A stretch of DNA of 64,000 nt from Chryseobacterium herbae (GCF_025154075.1 NZ_JAOAMU010000004.1:248001-312000); one strand, 5' to 3'; counted from the first letter of the stretch, positions 42,482-52,539 are shown. Notes: a model not told the origin generated them from the letters alone. Numbers and translations: made by a program.

Positions 42482-44446
42482 CTAATTAAACTTCATCCTC
42501 TGGATTCTCACTGCATTTAATATCGCCAGCATTGCTACTCCCACATCTGCGAATACGGCTTCCCACATGGTTGCCAGACCTCCGGCTCCAAGGGCTAGGA
42601 CAACTGCTTTTACCGCGAAGGCTAAAATAATATTCTGCCATACAATCTTTTTGGTTTGCTTACCGATATTGATCGCCATTGGGATTTTGCTTGGTTTATC
42701 GTCCTGGATAACGACATCTGCGGTTTCAATCGTTGCATCGCTTCCGAGTCCGCCCATGGCAATTCCTACGTCGCTTAGCGCAACTACCGGAGCATCATTC
42801 ACGCCATCGCCAACAAAGGCTACGGTTTGATTTTTCGCTTTAATTTCTTTTACTTTATTCACTTTATCTTCCGGTAAGAGATCGCCGAAAGCGCTGTCGA
42901 TGCCCAGTTGGTCGGCTACATACTTGACAACGGTACTTTTATCACCACTGAGCATGGTGGCTTTTACGCCCATTCTGTGTAGGTTGTCAACGGTTTCTTT
43001 GGCATCGCTTTTTATACTGTCTGCAATGGTGATGTAGCCTGCAAACTTTTTATCATAAGCTATGGCAATAAGCGTGTATACAATATTAGCGTGGTTGGTA
43101 TCGTAGCTGATACTGAACTTATCCATTAACTTAAAATTACCAACTAGTAATTCTTTTCCATTGACTGACGCTTTCAAACCATGTCCTGCAATTTCTTCCA
43201 CGTTTTCCAGAGGAATAGAATGATCAATCTCTCCTGCATAATTATGGATTGCTGTGGCTACCGGATGGGTACTTTTACTTTCGAGCACATTAACCAGTTT
43301 CAGGATTTCGTCTTTATTGAATTCAGGCTGAATGATTACTTCCTGTACTTTGAATACACCTTCCGTCATGGTTCCGGTTTTATCCATCACCACATTCTGG
43401 ATTTCTGCGATACTGTCTAAGAAATTACTTCCTTTAAATAAGATCCCGTTTCTGCTCGCAGCTCCGATTCCTCCAAAATACCCCAACGGAATAGAGATCA
43501 CCAATGCACAAGGACATGAGATCACCAGAAAGATCAATGCTCTGTATAACCAGTCTCTGAACTGATAATCATTCACAAAGAAATACGGCAGAAGACAGAT
43601 TCCTATGGCAAGAAATACAACAATCGGGGTATATACTTTTGCAAATTTTCTGATGAATAATTCGGTCGGGGCTTTCTGTGCGGTGGCGTTTTGAACCAGT
43701 TCCAGAATTTTACTCAGCTTGCTGTCTTCGTAAGCGGTATTCACTTTTACGAGAGCAATACTGTTCATATTGATCATCCCTGCCAGTACGGCTTCCCCTT
43801 TTGTCTTAGTATCCGGTTTGCTTTCACCTGTGAGCGCTGCGGTATTGAACGAAGCTGATTCAGTCATCAGTTCACCGTCAAGGGCTAGTTTTTCTCCGGG
43901 TTTCAATTGAATGATGTCTCCTATCTTGGTTTCTTTGGCTTTAATGGTCTTTGGCTGGCTGGCTTCAATGATCGTTACCTCATCAGGACGCTGATCCAAT
44001 AAGGCTTTGATGTTTCCCTTTGCTCTTGAAACCGCCATTCCCTGGAATACTTCTCCTACGGAATAAAAAAGCATTACGGCAACACCTTCTGGATATTCCC
44101 CGATCACAAATGCTCCTACTGTGGCGATTCCCATCAGGAAAAATTCAGAGAATACATCTCCCTTGATAATGCTTTCATACGCTTCCTTTAAAACCGGAAG
44201 ACCTACGGGAGCATAAGCTGCCAGATACCATACTAACCGTACCCAACCTGTGAACCATTCTGTTTTTATATAATTGTCTAATGCTATTCCTATCAGCAAC
44301 AGCACGAAAGAGATGATGGCAGGAAGAAACATCTGGAAAGGTGTTTTGTCTCCTGTATCGTGAGAGTGATCATGTCCGTCTCCTTCTGAATGATCGTGTG
44401 TATGCTGTTCTTTCTTTTTGGGTTTTGTACTGCAACATTCTTCCAT
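42482..44446 (-). CDS. Heavy-metal P-type ATPase (Zn/Cd/Co/Pb type)
   Basis: A 654-residue P1B ATPase that pumps divalent metal ions out of the cytoplasm. There is no HMA domain; instead the N-terminus has MEECC and a His-rich stretch (HTHDHSEGDGHDHSHD). Motifs are the TGES actuator loop at 206-209, CPC at 311-313 in the transport helix, the phosphorylation Asp355 (DKTGT), STHPVATAI and GDGVNDAPV. The last helix (FADVGVAMLAILNAVRI) has the Asp typical of ZntA. Together these fit the ZntA group. A palindromic operator and promoter lie just upstream, after the Fur-type gene. Confidence 0.92.
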   Translation of the reverse strand: MEECCSTKPKKKEQHTHDHSEGDGHDHSHDTGDKTPFQMFLPAIISFVLLLIGIALDNYIKTEWFTGWVRLVWYLAAYAPVGLPVLKEAYESIIKGDVFSEFFLMGIATVGAFVIGEYPEGVAVMLFYSVGEVFQGMAVSRAKGNIKALLDQRPDEVTIIEASQPKTIKAKETKIGDIIQLKPGEKLALDGELMTESASFNTAALTGESKPDTKTKGEAVLAGMINMNSIALVKVNTAYEDSKLSKILELVQNATAQKAPTELFIRKFAKVYTPIVVFLAIGICLLPYFFVNDYQFRDWLYRALIFLVISCPCALVISIPLGYFGGIGAASRNGILFKGSNFLDSIAEIQNVVMDKTGTMTEGVFKVQEVIIQPEFNKDEILKLVNVLESKSTHPVATAIHNYAGEIDHSIPLENVEEIAGHGLKASVNGKELLVGNFKLMDKFSISYDTNHANIVYTLIAIAYDKKFAGYITIADSIKSDAKETVDNLHRMGVKATMLSGDKSTVVKYVADQLGIDSAFGDLLPEDKVNKVKEIKAKNQTVAFVGDGVNDAPVVALSDVGIAMGGLGSDATIETADVVIQDDKPSKIPMAINIGKQTKKIVWQNIILAFAVKAVVLALGAGGLATMWEAVFADVGVAMLAILNAVRIQRMKFN

Positions 44447-44462
44447 AAATACTATTTTGATG

Positions 44463-44498
44463 TAAAATTAGGGTTATACTCGATGCAATACTATTGCA
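44463..44498 (-). promoter_or_regulatory. Operator/promoter of the P-type ATPase gene
   Basis: TGCAATACTATTGCA (44484-44498) is a perfect 15-bp palindrome. On the minus strand its TTG lies 15 bases before TAATTTTA (44470-44463), a -7-like box, so a bound protein would cover the -33 region. The same layout is found before the RND gene. It overlaps the stop codon of the Fur-type gene. Confidence 0.7.
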
Positions 44499-44910
44499 AA
44501 CTTTCAAGACAGTTTTCGCAGATTCCTTTGGCAAAAAGTCTTATTTCATCGATTCTGAAATTGCCCTGAACATTTTGAGGAAAGGAAATATCTTCTCTGC
44601 AGGTCGTCTGCTTACATATTTTGCAGTAAAAATGGAGATGCCAGTCTTTGTGGGTTTTCTCATCGCAGCCGTCATCGCATAATTTATATTTTGTAGTCGT
44701 ATTTTCCTGGATACTATGGACAATTCCTTTTTCTTCGAACGTTTTCAGTGTCCGGTAAATGGTGGTCCTATCTGCATTGTCAAAATGATTTTCCACCTCT
44801 GAAAGGGATAGTGCAGCTTCCTGTGTACTCAAAAAATCATACACCAGAATCCGCATGCTGGTAGGCTTGGTATTTTTATCGATGAGTTTGGTTTCTATAT
44901 CTTTTTTCAT
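44491..44910 (-). CDS. Fur-family metal regulator (Zur-like)
   Basis: A 139-residue Fur-family repressor. The N-terminal winged helix (about 15-75) shows ALSLSEVENHF and DRTTIYRTLKTFEEKGIV. The C-terminal part has the metal sites: His91 and His93 (HLHFYCKIC), the structural zinc pairs C96-x2-C99 and C131-x2-C134, plus C78, C82, His87 and C104. The number of cysteines recalls Zur more than Fur. It lies among efflux genes (CDF before, P-type ATPase after), and two matching palindromes mark the ATPase and RND promoters, its probable targets. Confidence 0.85.
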   Translation of the reverse strand: MKKDIETKLIDKNTKPTSMRILVYDFLSTQEAALSLSEVENHFDNADRTTIYRTLKTFEEKGIVHSIQENTTTKYKLCDDGCDEKTHKDWHLHFYCKICKQTTCREDISFPQNVQGNFRIDEIRLFAKGICENCLESLQ

Positions 44911-44925
44911 TTTTACAATTAATTT

Positions 44926-45822
44926 TTAAAGATGCATTTCCTGTTCTTCATAGCCTTCCTCTTCAATCTGAAAAGTCGTATGACTGATTTTAAAATTCGC
45001 AGTGGTAACTTCCGTCAAAGTTTTCAGCAATGGATTCTGAGCCGTTCCGGTATCTCTGACAATGTGCGCGCTCATGGCATTTACGCTTGATGTCAATGAC
45101 CATACATGAAGATCATGGACATTTTTCACGCCAGGAACTTCTTCCAGTGATTGACGCAGTTGATGAATATCCACGTCTTTCGGAGTTCCTTCCAGCAATA
45201 CATTCACTGCTTCTTTCAATAAACGCCAGGTTCTCGGGAAAATCAAAAGACCAATCAATGCAGAAATAATTGGATCTGCATAATACCAACCTGTTGTCAG
45301 CATAATAACCCCTGCGATCATGACTCCGATGGAGGTAAGCATATCAGAAAGCACTTCAAAATAAGCACCTTTCATATTCAGACTTCCTTCTGAATCTTTT
45401 CTCAGAATCATCATCCCGATAATGTTGACTACAAGTCCTATTCCCGCTACAATCAACATTGTTTTACTCTGGACTGCCGGAGGATTCTGAAATCTTTGGT
45501 AAGCTTCATACAATACATACAGGGAAATACCCAGTAATACGACAGCGTTGATTACGGCTGCCAATATTTCTGTCCGGTAATACCCGAATGTTTTAGATGC
45601 ATCTGCTTTCCGCTCTCCTATTTTGATGGCGATAAATGCCAAAAACAATCCCACCACATCTGTCAGCATATGTGCGGCATCAGCCATCAGTGCAAGACTT
45701 TGGGTAACGAGACCGCCGATCACCTCAGCGATCATGTAGGTTCCACTCAGCAACAAGACAAAAAGCAGGTTCTTTTTATGTCTGCTGGCCGGTGAACCTG
45801 TTTGTGTTTTTATTTCTTCCAT
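44926..45822 (-). CDS. Cation diffusion facilitator (Zn/Co/Cd exporter)
   Basis: A 298-residue CDF transporter (CzcD/ZitB group) with six helices and a cytosolic C-terminal domain (about 215-298). The first metal-site pair is Asp48/His51-x3-Asp55 (LMADAAHMLTDVV). In helix 5 the usual H-x3-D reads E-x3-D (YFEVLSDML), a change that might alter metal choice. ATG 45822 starts the conserved N-terminus; an earlier in-frame ATG at 45888 overlaps the bestrophin gene. It is followed after 15 bases by the Fur-type regulator gene. Confidence 0.88.
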   Translation of the reverse strand: MEEIKTQTGSPASRHKKNLLFVLLLSGTYMIAEVIGGLVTQSLALMADAAHMLTDVVGLFLAFIAIKIGERKADASKTFGYYRTEILAAVINAVVLLGISLYVLYEAYQRFQNPPAVQSKTMLIVAGIGLVVNIIGMMILRKDSEGSLNMKGAYFEVLSDMLTSIGVMIAGVIMLTTGWYYADPIISALIGLLIFPRTWRLLKEAVNVLLEGTPKDVDIHQLRQSLEEVPGVKNVHDLHVWSLTSSVNAMSAHIVRDTGTAQNPLLKTLTEVTTANFKISHTTFQIEEEGYEEQEMHL

Positions 45823-45844
45823 GTTTTTCTGAAATTTTAGTTGA

Positions 45845-46726
45845 TCACATTTCGTAATACAAAGAATTATCTTTTTTGGCAGGAACATTCTGATCTCCTG
45901 TCATCTGTTTAATATTAATTTCGATGGTCTGCGCCAATGAAGTCACAGGCGTATCTACAGGTCCGTTTTCAAAAGGATCCTGCATAATAATGGATGTTTT
46001 TTCGATGGCAAGAAACATAACCGGAATAAGGAAAGTAACGATAATCTCAACAGCAAGCTGTCCATCATCCAATCCAAAAGGAAGGATGGCTGCAAAAACA
46101 TAAATTAAGGTATGCAACAAAATACTGTACGACCTCGGAAATACTGTGTTTTTCAGCCTTTCACATTTTCCCATACTGTCGCAGAGCCTGGTGATAATGT
46201 CATTCAGCTGCATCTGTTGAAAATCCGTCAAACCTTTTGAAGAAGCTATCTCTCTGAGCCGTTGGGAATGCTCATCCAGAAGTGCATTCGGAACATTGGT
46301 CGCTTTGATCTGATGTTCATTCAGATAATTCTGAACTCTGTCCGAAAAAGGCTGTCTTCTCAGAGATTCACCAAGTGCATAGGTCCAGATGATCTGTCTT
46401 TCTGCAAATTCCTTGATGATCTTATCTTCTCCTGCAGGGAAAAACTGGATGACCAATCTCATCAGCGTTCTTGAATCATTCACTATCGCGCCCCAGACTG
46501 TTCGGGCTTCCCACCATCTTTCGTAGGATTGGGAAGTACGGAACGCCAGCAGCAATGATACAGCCGTTCCCAAAAGAGCAGGAATATTAAGGGGAAGTGA
46601 GATTTTCCGGAACCATGGGAGAAGGTCTAATAATCCTATGGACACAGCAAATATGCCCATATACAGGATCTGGGTTTTTATTTCACGGATGAAATACCAG
46701 ATGGATATTTTCTTGTTTAGCAGCAT
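45845..46726 (-). CDS. Bestrophin-family membrane protein
   Basis: A 293-residue homologue of bacterial bestrophins (UPF0187, YneE), which form pentameric ion channels. Four helices are seen (about 20-40, 42-62, 205-225 and 230-250), and the RTSQSYERWWEARTVWG segment is the family hallmark. ATG 46726 puts the start at MLLNKKISIWYF; an earlier in-frame ATG at 46801 adds a non-conserved stretch. Bacterial forms conduct cations or anions depending on type. Its place between RND adaptor and CDF genes suggests ion balance during metal export, by inference. Confidence 0.85.
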   Translation of the reverse strand: MLLNKKISIWYFIREIKTQILYMGIFAVSIGLLDLLPWFRKISLPLNIPALLGTAVSLLLAFRTSQSYERWWEARTVWGAIVNDSRTLMRLVIQFFPAGEDKIIKEFAERQIIWTYALGESLRRQPFSDRVQNYLNEHQIKATNVPNALLDEHSQRLREIASSKGLTDFQQMQLNDIITRLCDSMGKCERLKNTVFPRSYSILLHTLIYVFAAILPFGLDDGQLAVEIIVTFLIPVMFLAIEKTSIIMQDPFENGPVDTPVTSLAQTIEINIKQMTGDQNVPAKKDNSLYYEM

Positions 46727-46856
46727 AACTGAATGATGTATTAGAATGTTTCTTGTATTCTGACTCTGAACATGTACCGTAAACACCTCTAATTTAGGCA
46801 TAAAAATCGGTAGTTCTTCCGGCCTGTTTCTATAAATCGGTTATCATTTCCTTATT

Positions 46857-48122
46857 TTAATGTTCATGCCCGCCCGAATTGGAAAGTTTAGCATTAACGA
46901 AAAAAGCTCCTTTCACTACAATTCTGGCATCAGCAGGAATTCCCTTTATAGCTGTAATGGCCGTATAGCCCATATCTGAGGTACCTTTTATCACTTCTAC
47001 TTTTTCAAAATTCAACGTCTTTTTATGTTCCGCAGGTTCTCCTTTTTCATTTTTGTGATCGTCTCCACCTTCTTCCTCCTCATGTTCCTCCTGTTTTTTA
47101 TCGGTACGGATGAAGACATAGTATTTTCCGTCTGCTTCTACAATGGCTTCGTTTGGAACAGCAGGTGTTGTATTTTTATCCAGGCTGACAATTCCTGTAA
47201 TATTCATTCCATCGATGAGACCTGCTTTATTTCCGGTTACTGTGCCATGTACTGAAACCGTCTTGCTTTCGTTTTCAAAAGAAGATCCTACACTGTACAC
47301 CATAGCGTCATATTCAGTTTCAGGATTATTGGTCAGCTTGAAATGCACAATCTGCCCTACTCTCATTTTAGGAAGATCTTTTTCAAAAACCTGCAGATCA
47401 AGGTGAATCGAATTATTGTCGATAACCTCAGCCACAGGTGACGAAACATCTACATAACTTCCGATCTGTGCTGAAATACTGCTTACAGTTCCGCTGATTG
47501 GGGCAGTAATCACCAACCCTGATCTCATATTGCCATTATTCACTTTTCCCGGACTGATTCCCATCATCTGAAGCTGTCTCAAAAGGGAAGCTTTTTTCGT
47601 TCTCAGGGTTTTAAGTTCAGCATCTGAACTCTGCAGGTTTTTCTTTGCGCCTGCGTCATTGTCAAAAAGCTCGCGCTGTCTTCTGTATTCCTGCTCTGCA
47701 TAGGTAATTCTGCTGTTCGTCGTCAGATATTCTTCCTGTAACTGGATAAATTCAGGATTCGCGATAGTTGCAATCACTTGTCCTTTTTTTACAATGCTTC
47801 CTACCTGGACATTCAGGGTTTTGATCACTCCTCCGTATAGAGAGGTGATAGTAGCTTTATTATTATTGGGAACTCTCAGAAGACCGTTTGCTTTGACGGT
47901 GGAAGTAAGTTCTTTCATTTCCACAGGACCTAAAGATATCCCGACCGATTTGATTTGTTCTTCCGTTAGTGAAGCAATAGTCTGTGGCGCTTCTTCATGA
48001 CCGGCTTCAGCTTTTTCAGTTTTCACTTCTGGTTTTTCTGCCGGCGTTTCTTTTTTCCCGCAGCTCGTAAGTAAGAGTGCCGTGATGAAAGTCAGAGATA
48101 TGATATTGTGCTTTATTTTCAT
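46857..48122 (-). CDS. RND efflux periplasmic adaptor (CzcB/CusB-like)
   Basis: A 421-residue membrane-fusion lipoprotein (LLTSCG lipobox) linking the inner-membrane pump to the outer-membrane channel. The order is lipoyl half, alpha-hairpin (about 125-185, QEEYLTTNSRITYAEQEYRR), second lipoyl half (SGLVITAPISGTVSSISAQI), beta-barrel and membrane-proximal domain. A His/Glu/Asp-rich stretch near 340-365 (EEHEEEEGGDDHKNE) and the final GGHEH may bind metal. It begins one base after the RND-TolC gene in the same operon. Confidence 0.9.
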   Translation of the reverse strand: MKIKHNIISLTFITALLLTSCGKKETPAEKPEVKTEKAEAGHEEAPQTIASLTEEQIKSVGISLGPVEMKELTSTVKANGLLRVPNNNKATITSLYGGVIKTLNVQVGSIVKKGQVIATIANPEFIQLQEEYLTTNSRITYAEQEYRRQRELFDNDAGAKKNLQSSDAELKTLRTKKASLLRQLQMMGISPGKVNNGNMRSGLVITAPISGTVSSISAQIGSYVDVSSPVAEVIDNNSIHLDLQVFEKDLPKMRVGQIVHFKLTNNPETEYDAMVYSVGSSFENESKTVSVHGTVTGNKAGLIDGMNITGIVSLDKNTTPAVPNEAIVEADGKYYVFIRTDKKQEEHEEEEGGDDHKNEKGEPAEHKKTLNFEKVEVIKGTSDMGYTAITAIKGIPADARIVVKGAFFVNAKLSNSGGHEH

Positions 48123-48123
48123 G

Positions 48124-51100
48124 TTATTTATTGATGATTGAATTAATAGTAACTACAGATTGGTTGACCTGCTGAATGGATTCTAAATATTTCAACTGAA
48201 TATTAGTGGCGGTCTGCAGGGCAAAAAGATATTCTACGTAAGAGATTTCTCCTGTTTTGTACCCTAACTGGGCTGCTTTGACAATTTTTTCCGCGTTCGG
48301 AATGGCCTGACTTACATAATATTCATACTGCTGTATATCCTGCTGATACTGTCCGAAAGCATTTTCAAGCTGTGTAGAAAGTTGTTTCTGCTGCATCTTC
48401 GCATTGGTTTCAGCGGCATATTTTTCATATTCCAGAGATTGCATTCTCGCTTTTGTCGCTCCAAACGTCAATGGAATGGCAACACCTACAGAAAACGAAT
48501 TGAAACGGTCTCCGGCATTATAGAATTTCTCCTGTCCGTTTTTGGTATGCAAACCTATTAATGACTGGCTCGTCAGACCAAGGCTGAATTCAGGAAGTCC
48601 CTGTGATTTTTCCACATTTTTATTCTTGTCAGCAATTTCCATTTCATGATAAAAAGCTTTGACCGTAGGATTGTTGGCTATTGATGAGCTGTCCAGAATA
48701 TTTTCTGTTCTCAAAGGTTCGTAATCACTTTTAAACGGAACTTCGAAATTCTCGGAAGTATTCAGTAATGTCTTTAGATTTTTATAGGCATTGTTTAAAT
48801 ACACTTCATTCTGTTTCAGCAGCAGATTGATTTCTCCTTTTTGGGTTTCTGCTGTATTAATTTCAATCTTCTTGATATCTCCTGCTTTAAATCTTACCGT
48901 TGCAATCCTGATAAAATCCTGATAAAGACTGTCAAGATCTTTCAGTTTAAATTTATTGTACTGAAGATATTCGATCTGATAATAATAGGTTCTTACCTGT
49001 TTTGTAAGTTCATTCGCCGAAACTTCTTTATCGATCTGCCTGCTTTTTATATTTTCAGTGATCAATTCTCTCCTCGCCTTGAACAGCGTAGGAAAAGGAA
49101 TACTCTGCGAAATGGCAAATGACTGGTCGAATTTCGGACTGTTGTACTGTCCAAGCTGTGCTTCAAAATTTAATTTGGGAAGCTCTTTTGCTGTCCCTTT
49201 CAAAGCTTCTGCTGATTTTATATTCAGATCTTTTGATTTTAAAACCAAATTGTTTTCAGCGGCCATTTCTACTGCCTGATCTACGGAAATCTGTCTGGTC
49301 TGTGCCTTGAACGTCTGTCCGAACATCAGAAATCCAAGAACAATAACTGTTGTGATGGGCTTAATTCTATTCATCTTTCGTGGAATCTTTGAATTAAAAA
49401 TAATATAAAGCATCGGCAGAACAAATAAAGTAAGGAATGTAGCGGTTACCAATCCGCCGATGACTACGGTTGCCAAAGGTTTCTGTACCTCAGCTCCGGC
49501 TCCTGTAGAAATCGCCATCGGCAGAAATCCTAATGAAGCTACTGTCGCGGTCATCAGAACGGGTCTTAATCTGGTTTTTGTTCCTTCGTAGACTCTTTTC
49601 AATACATCTTTTTCGCCATCTTTTTCCAGTTGGTTAAAGGTTCCTATCAAAACAATTCCGTTAAGAACTGCAACACCGAAAAGCGCGATAAACCCGATTC
49701 CGGCACTGATACTGAACGGCATATCTCTTAAAAGAAGAGCAAATACTCCTCCGATGGCACTCATTGGAATGGCTGTAAAGATCAATGCAGCCTGCTTAAA
49801 TGAGTGAAAGGTGAAATAAAGCAGCATAAAAATCAGAAACAGTGAAACCGGAACAGCGATCATCAGACGCTTGCTGGCTTCCTGCAGATTTTCAAACTGG
49901 CCACCATAGGTAAAGTAATATCCGGAAGGTAACTTGATTTGTTTATCCAGTTTGGCCTGAATATCCTTTACGACACTCTGTACATCACGGCCTTTCACAT
50001 TGAATCCAATTACGATTCTTCTTTTTCCTTCTTCACGGCTGATCTGTGCAGGACCCAGTTTATAGCTGACATTGGCCACCTGGGAAAGCGGAATCTGTGC
50101 TCCTGTCCCTGTCGAGATCATTAAATTATTCACATCATCGATATTCGTTCTGTGAAGACTGTCGAGACGCACTACAAGATCAAAACGTCTTTCATTTTCA
50201 AAAACCTGACCGGCTGATTTTCCGGCAAAGGCTGTACTCACGGCGTTGTTTACGTCTTCTATATTTAAACCATAATTGGCCATTCTCGTTCTGTCGTATT
50301 CTACGTTGATCTGGGGGAGTCCGCTTATCCTTTCGATTTGAGGAGGCGTCGCACCATCAACGGTCTGGATGATCTTTCCTACTTTATCTGCATAAATAGA
50401 CAGCGAATCCAGATTTTCTCCGAAAATTTTAACGGCAACATCCTGTCTGATCCCTGTCATCAGCTCATTGAAACGCATCTGAATCGGCTGGTTCTTTTCA
50501 AAAAACACCCCGGGAATGGTTTCTAATTTCTCACTGATCTCATCGGCGAGTTCTGTATATGATTTTTTTGATTTCCATTCGCTTTGTGGTTTTAAAACGA
50601 CAATCAGGTCGGTGGCTTCCGGAGGCATCGGATCGGTAGGAACCTCAGCGGAACCGGTTTTTCCTACAACCATTTTCACTTCATCAAACTGTTTGATAAT
50701 TCTTGAAGCCTGCATGGAAGTTTCGATACTCTGACTGAGTGAACTTCCCTGTGGCAGAATACAATGGAATGCATAATCCCCTTCCTGCAGCTGCGGAATA
50801 AATTCGCCACCCATATTTTTGAAAATAAACGCACTCACAATAAAAATGAAAATCGTGGCCGAAACAATGATGTATTTTACTTTAACCGCTTTATGCAACA
50901 TCGGCTGATAGATCTTCTGCAGGAAGTTCATCATCTTATCTGAAAAAGTTTCTTTATGCGAAATCTTTTTGGACAGGAATAAGGCGCTCATCATCGGAAT
51001 ATAGGTCAGTGAAAGGATCAATGCTCCTAAAATGGCAAATCCTACTGTCTTAGCCATTGGCGTAAACATTTTCCCTTCTACTCCGGCTAATGTAAGGATC

Positions 51101-52485
51101 GGGATATAAACGATAAGGATAATAATTTCTCCAAAAGCCGCACTGCTTCTGATTTTTGACGCAGAAAGGAAAACTTCCTCGTCCATTTCGCTTTGGGTAA
51201 GATTCCGTACCGATTTCCTTACGCCTAAATGATGCAAGGTGGCTTCAACAATGATTACGGCGCCATCCACAATCAATCCGAAATCTATGGCTCCAAGGCT
51301 CATCAAATTGGCACTGACTCCGAAAACATTCATCATTCCCAAAGCAAAAAGAAGGGATAATGGAATGGCAGAAGCAACAATAAGTCCGGCTCTCAGGTTT
51401 CCAAGGAAAACCACAAGGACAAAAATAACGATCAGGGCACCTTCTATCAGGTTTTTCTCAACGGTATTGATGGCTCTTCCGACAAGATCTGTTCTGTCTA
51501 AGAAGGGTTCTATCACCACGTCATCGGGAAGGGATTTCTGAATGGTTGGAATTTTAGCTTTAATCAGGCTGACCACATCGTTACTGTTGGCTCCTTTAAG
51601 CATCATGACGACACCTCCTACGGCATCTACTTTTCCATTGTAGGTCAGTGCTCCATAACGTACAGCGCTTCCGAAACGAACATCTGCAACGTCTTTTATA
51701 AAAATGGGAACGCTTCCTGTTTCGTTTTTAACGGAAATATTTTTAATGTCTTCCAATGAGGTGACAAAGCCAATTCCACGAATAAAATAGGCATTCGGTT
51801 TTTTGTCTATATATGCTCCACCGGTGTTCTGGTTGTTTTTTTCTAAGGCTGTAAAAATGTCAGAAATGCTTACGCCCATTGCTTTAAGGCGGTCTGGATT
51901 TACTCCTACTTCATACTGTTTCAATTCTCCTCCGAAACTGTTGATTTCTGCTACACCCGGCGTTCCGTTCAGCTGTCTGCGGACAATCCAGTCCTGCATG
52001 GTACGGAGTTCTTTGGCGGAATATTTCTTTTCGCTGCCTTTTTTCGGATGGAGAATATACTGATACACTTCCCCAAGACCTGTACTTACCGGGGCAAGCT
52101 CGGGAGTTCCTACTCCTTTGGGGATTTCTTCAACAGCCAGCTTCAACTGCTCATTGATCAGCTGTCTGGCAAAATAAACGTCTACATTTTCTTTGAATAC
52201 CACAGTGATCACGGAAAGTCCGAATCTTGAAATACTTCTGGTTTCCTGGATATCCGGAACATTGGCAATACTCTGTTCTATAGGAAAGGTAACAAGCTGC
52301 TCTACTTCCTGCCCTGCGAGTGTAGGACAAGCCGTGATAATCTGCACCTGATTGTTGGTAATATCAGGAACAGCATCTATAGGAAGTTTTGTAGCACTCC
52401 ATACGCCCCAGATAATGAGAAGGAGGGTCATGATACCAACGACCACCTTGTTTTTGATACTGAATTTTATGATTTTATCTAACAC
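48124..52485 (-). CDS. Heavy-metal RND pump fused to a TolC-like channel
   Basis: A 1453-residue protein. Residues 1-1037 are an HME-type RND pump with 12 helices. The helix-4 motif D401-F-G...D407...E414 (DFGLIVDGAVIIVEA) is that of CzcA pumps for Zn, Co, Cd or Ni, not CusA (Cu/Ag). Residues 1038-1453 form a TolC/CzcC-like channel, preceded at 1038-1058 by MNRIKPITTVIVLG...FKAQ, which looks like a signal peptide. The channel part could be released by signal peptidase. Start is GTG 52485. Such fusions are common in Flavobacteriia, so an assembly error is unlikely. Its promoter has the palindrome described at 52561. Confidence 0.88.
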   Translation of the reverse strand: MLDKIIKFSIKNKVVVGIMTLLLIIWGVWSATKLPIDAVPDITNNQVQIITACPTLAGQEVEQLVTFPIEQSIANVPDIQETRSISRFGLSVITVVFKENVDVYFARQLINEQLKLAVEEIPKGVGTPELAPVSTGLGEVYQYILHPKKGSEKKYSAKELRTMQDWIVRRQLNGTPGVAEINSFGGELKQYEVGVNPDRLKAMGVSISDIFTALEKNNQNTGGAYIDKKPNAYFIRGIGFVTSLEDIKNISVKNETGSVPIFIKDVADVRFGSAVRYGALTYNGKVDAVGGVVMMLKGANSNDVVSLIKAKIPTIQKSLPDDVVIEPFLDRTDLVGRAINTVEKNLIEGALIVIFVLVVFLGNLRAGLIVASAIPLSLLFALGMMNVFGVSANLMSLGAIDFGLIVDGAVIIVEATLHHLGVRKSVRNLTQSEMDEEVFLSASKIRSSAAFGEIIILIVYIPILTLAGVEGKMFTPMAKTVGFAILGALILSLTYIPMMSALFLSKKISHKETFSDKMMNFLQKIYQPMLHKAVKVKYIIVSATIFIFIVSAFIFKNMGGEFIPQLQEGDYAFHCILPQGSSLSQSIETSMQASRIIKQFDEVKMVVGKTGSAEVPTDPMPPEATDLIVVLKPQSEWKSKKSYTELADEISEKLETIPGVFFEKNQPIQMRFNELMTGIRQDVAVKIFGENLDSLSIYADKVGKIIQTVDGATPPQIERISGLPQINVEYDRTRMANYGLNIEDVNNAVSTAFAGKSAGQVFENERRFDLVVRLDSLHRTNIDDVNNLMISTGTGAQIPLSQVANVSYKLGPAQISREEGKRRIVIGFNVKGRDVQSVVKDIQAKLDKQIKLPSGYYFTYGGQFENLQEASKRLMIAVPVSLFLIFMLLYFTFHSFKQAALIFTAIPMSAIGGVFALLLRDMPFSISAGIGFIALFGVAVLNGIVLIGTFNQLEKDGEKDVLKRVYEGTKTRLRPVLMTATVASLGFLPMAISTGAGAEVQKPLATVVIGGLVTATFLTLFVLPMLYIIFNSKIPRKMNRIKPITTVIVLGFLMFGQTFKAQTRQISVDQAVEMAAENNLVLKSKDLNIKSAEALKGTAKELPKLNFEAQLGQYNSPKFDQSFAISQSIPFPTLFKARRELITENIKSRQIDKEVSANELTKQVRTYYYQIEYLQYNKFKLKDLDSLYQDFIRIATVRFKAGDIKKIEINTAETQKGEINLLLKQNEVYLNNAYKNLKTLLNTSENFEVPFKSDYEPLRTENILDSSSIANNPTVKAFYHEMEIADKNKNVEKSQGLPEFSLGLTSQSLIGLHTKNGQEKFYNAGDRFNSFSVGVAIPLTFGATKARMQSLEYEKYAAETNAKMQQKQLSTQLENAFGQYQQDIQQYEYYVSQAIPNAEKIVKAAQLGYKTGEISYVEYLFALQTATNIQLKYLESIQQVNQSVVTINSIINK

Positions 52486-52539
52486 GATCTGTATTTAATT
52501 TTTTATTGGTAATAACTGCATACGGCGATAATGCCGTTG

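Noticed and set aside
48124..52485. RND-TolC fusion as a sequencing or assembly error
   Set aside because: The frame is continuous with normal coding character across the join, and such fusions of about 1450 residues are known from Flavobacteriia.
42482..52485. Efflux cluster as an integrated mobile island
   Set aside because: No integrase, transposase or tRNA-based direct repeats were found; the three tRNA genes lie 20 kb away.
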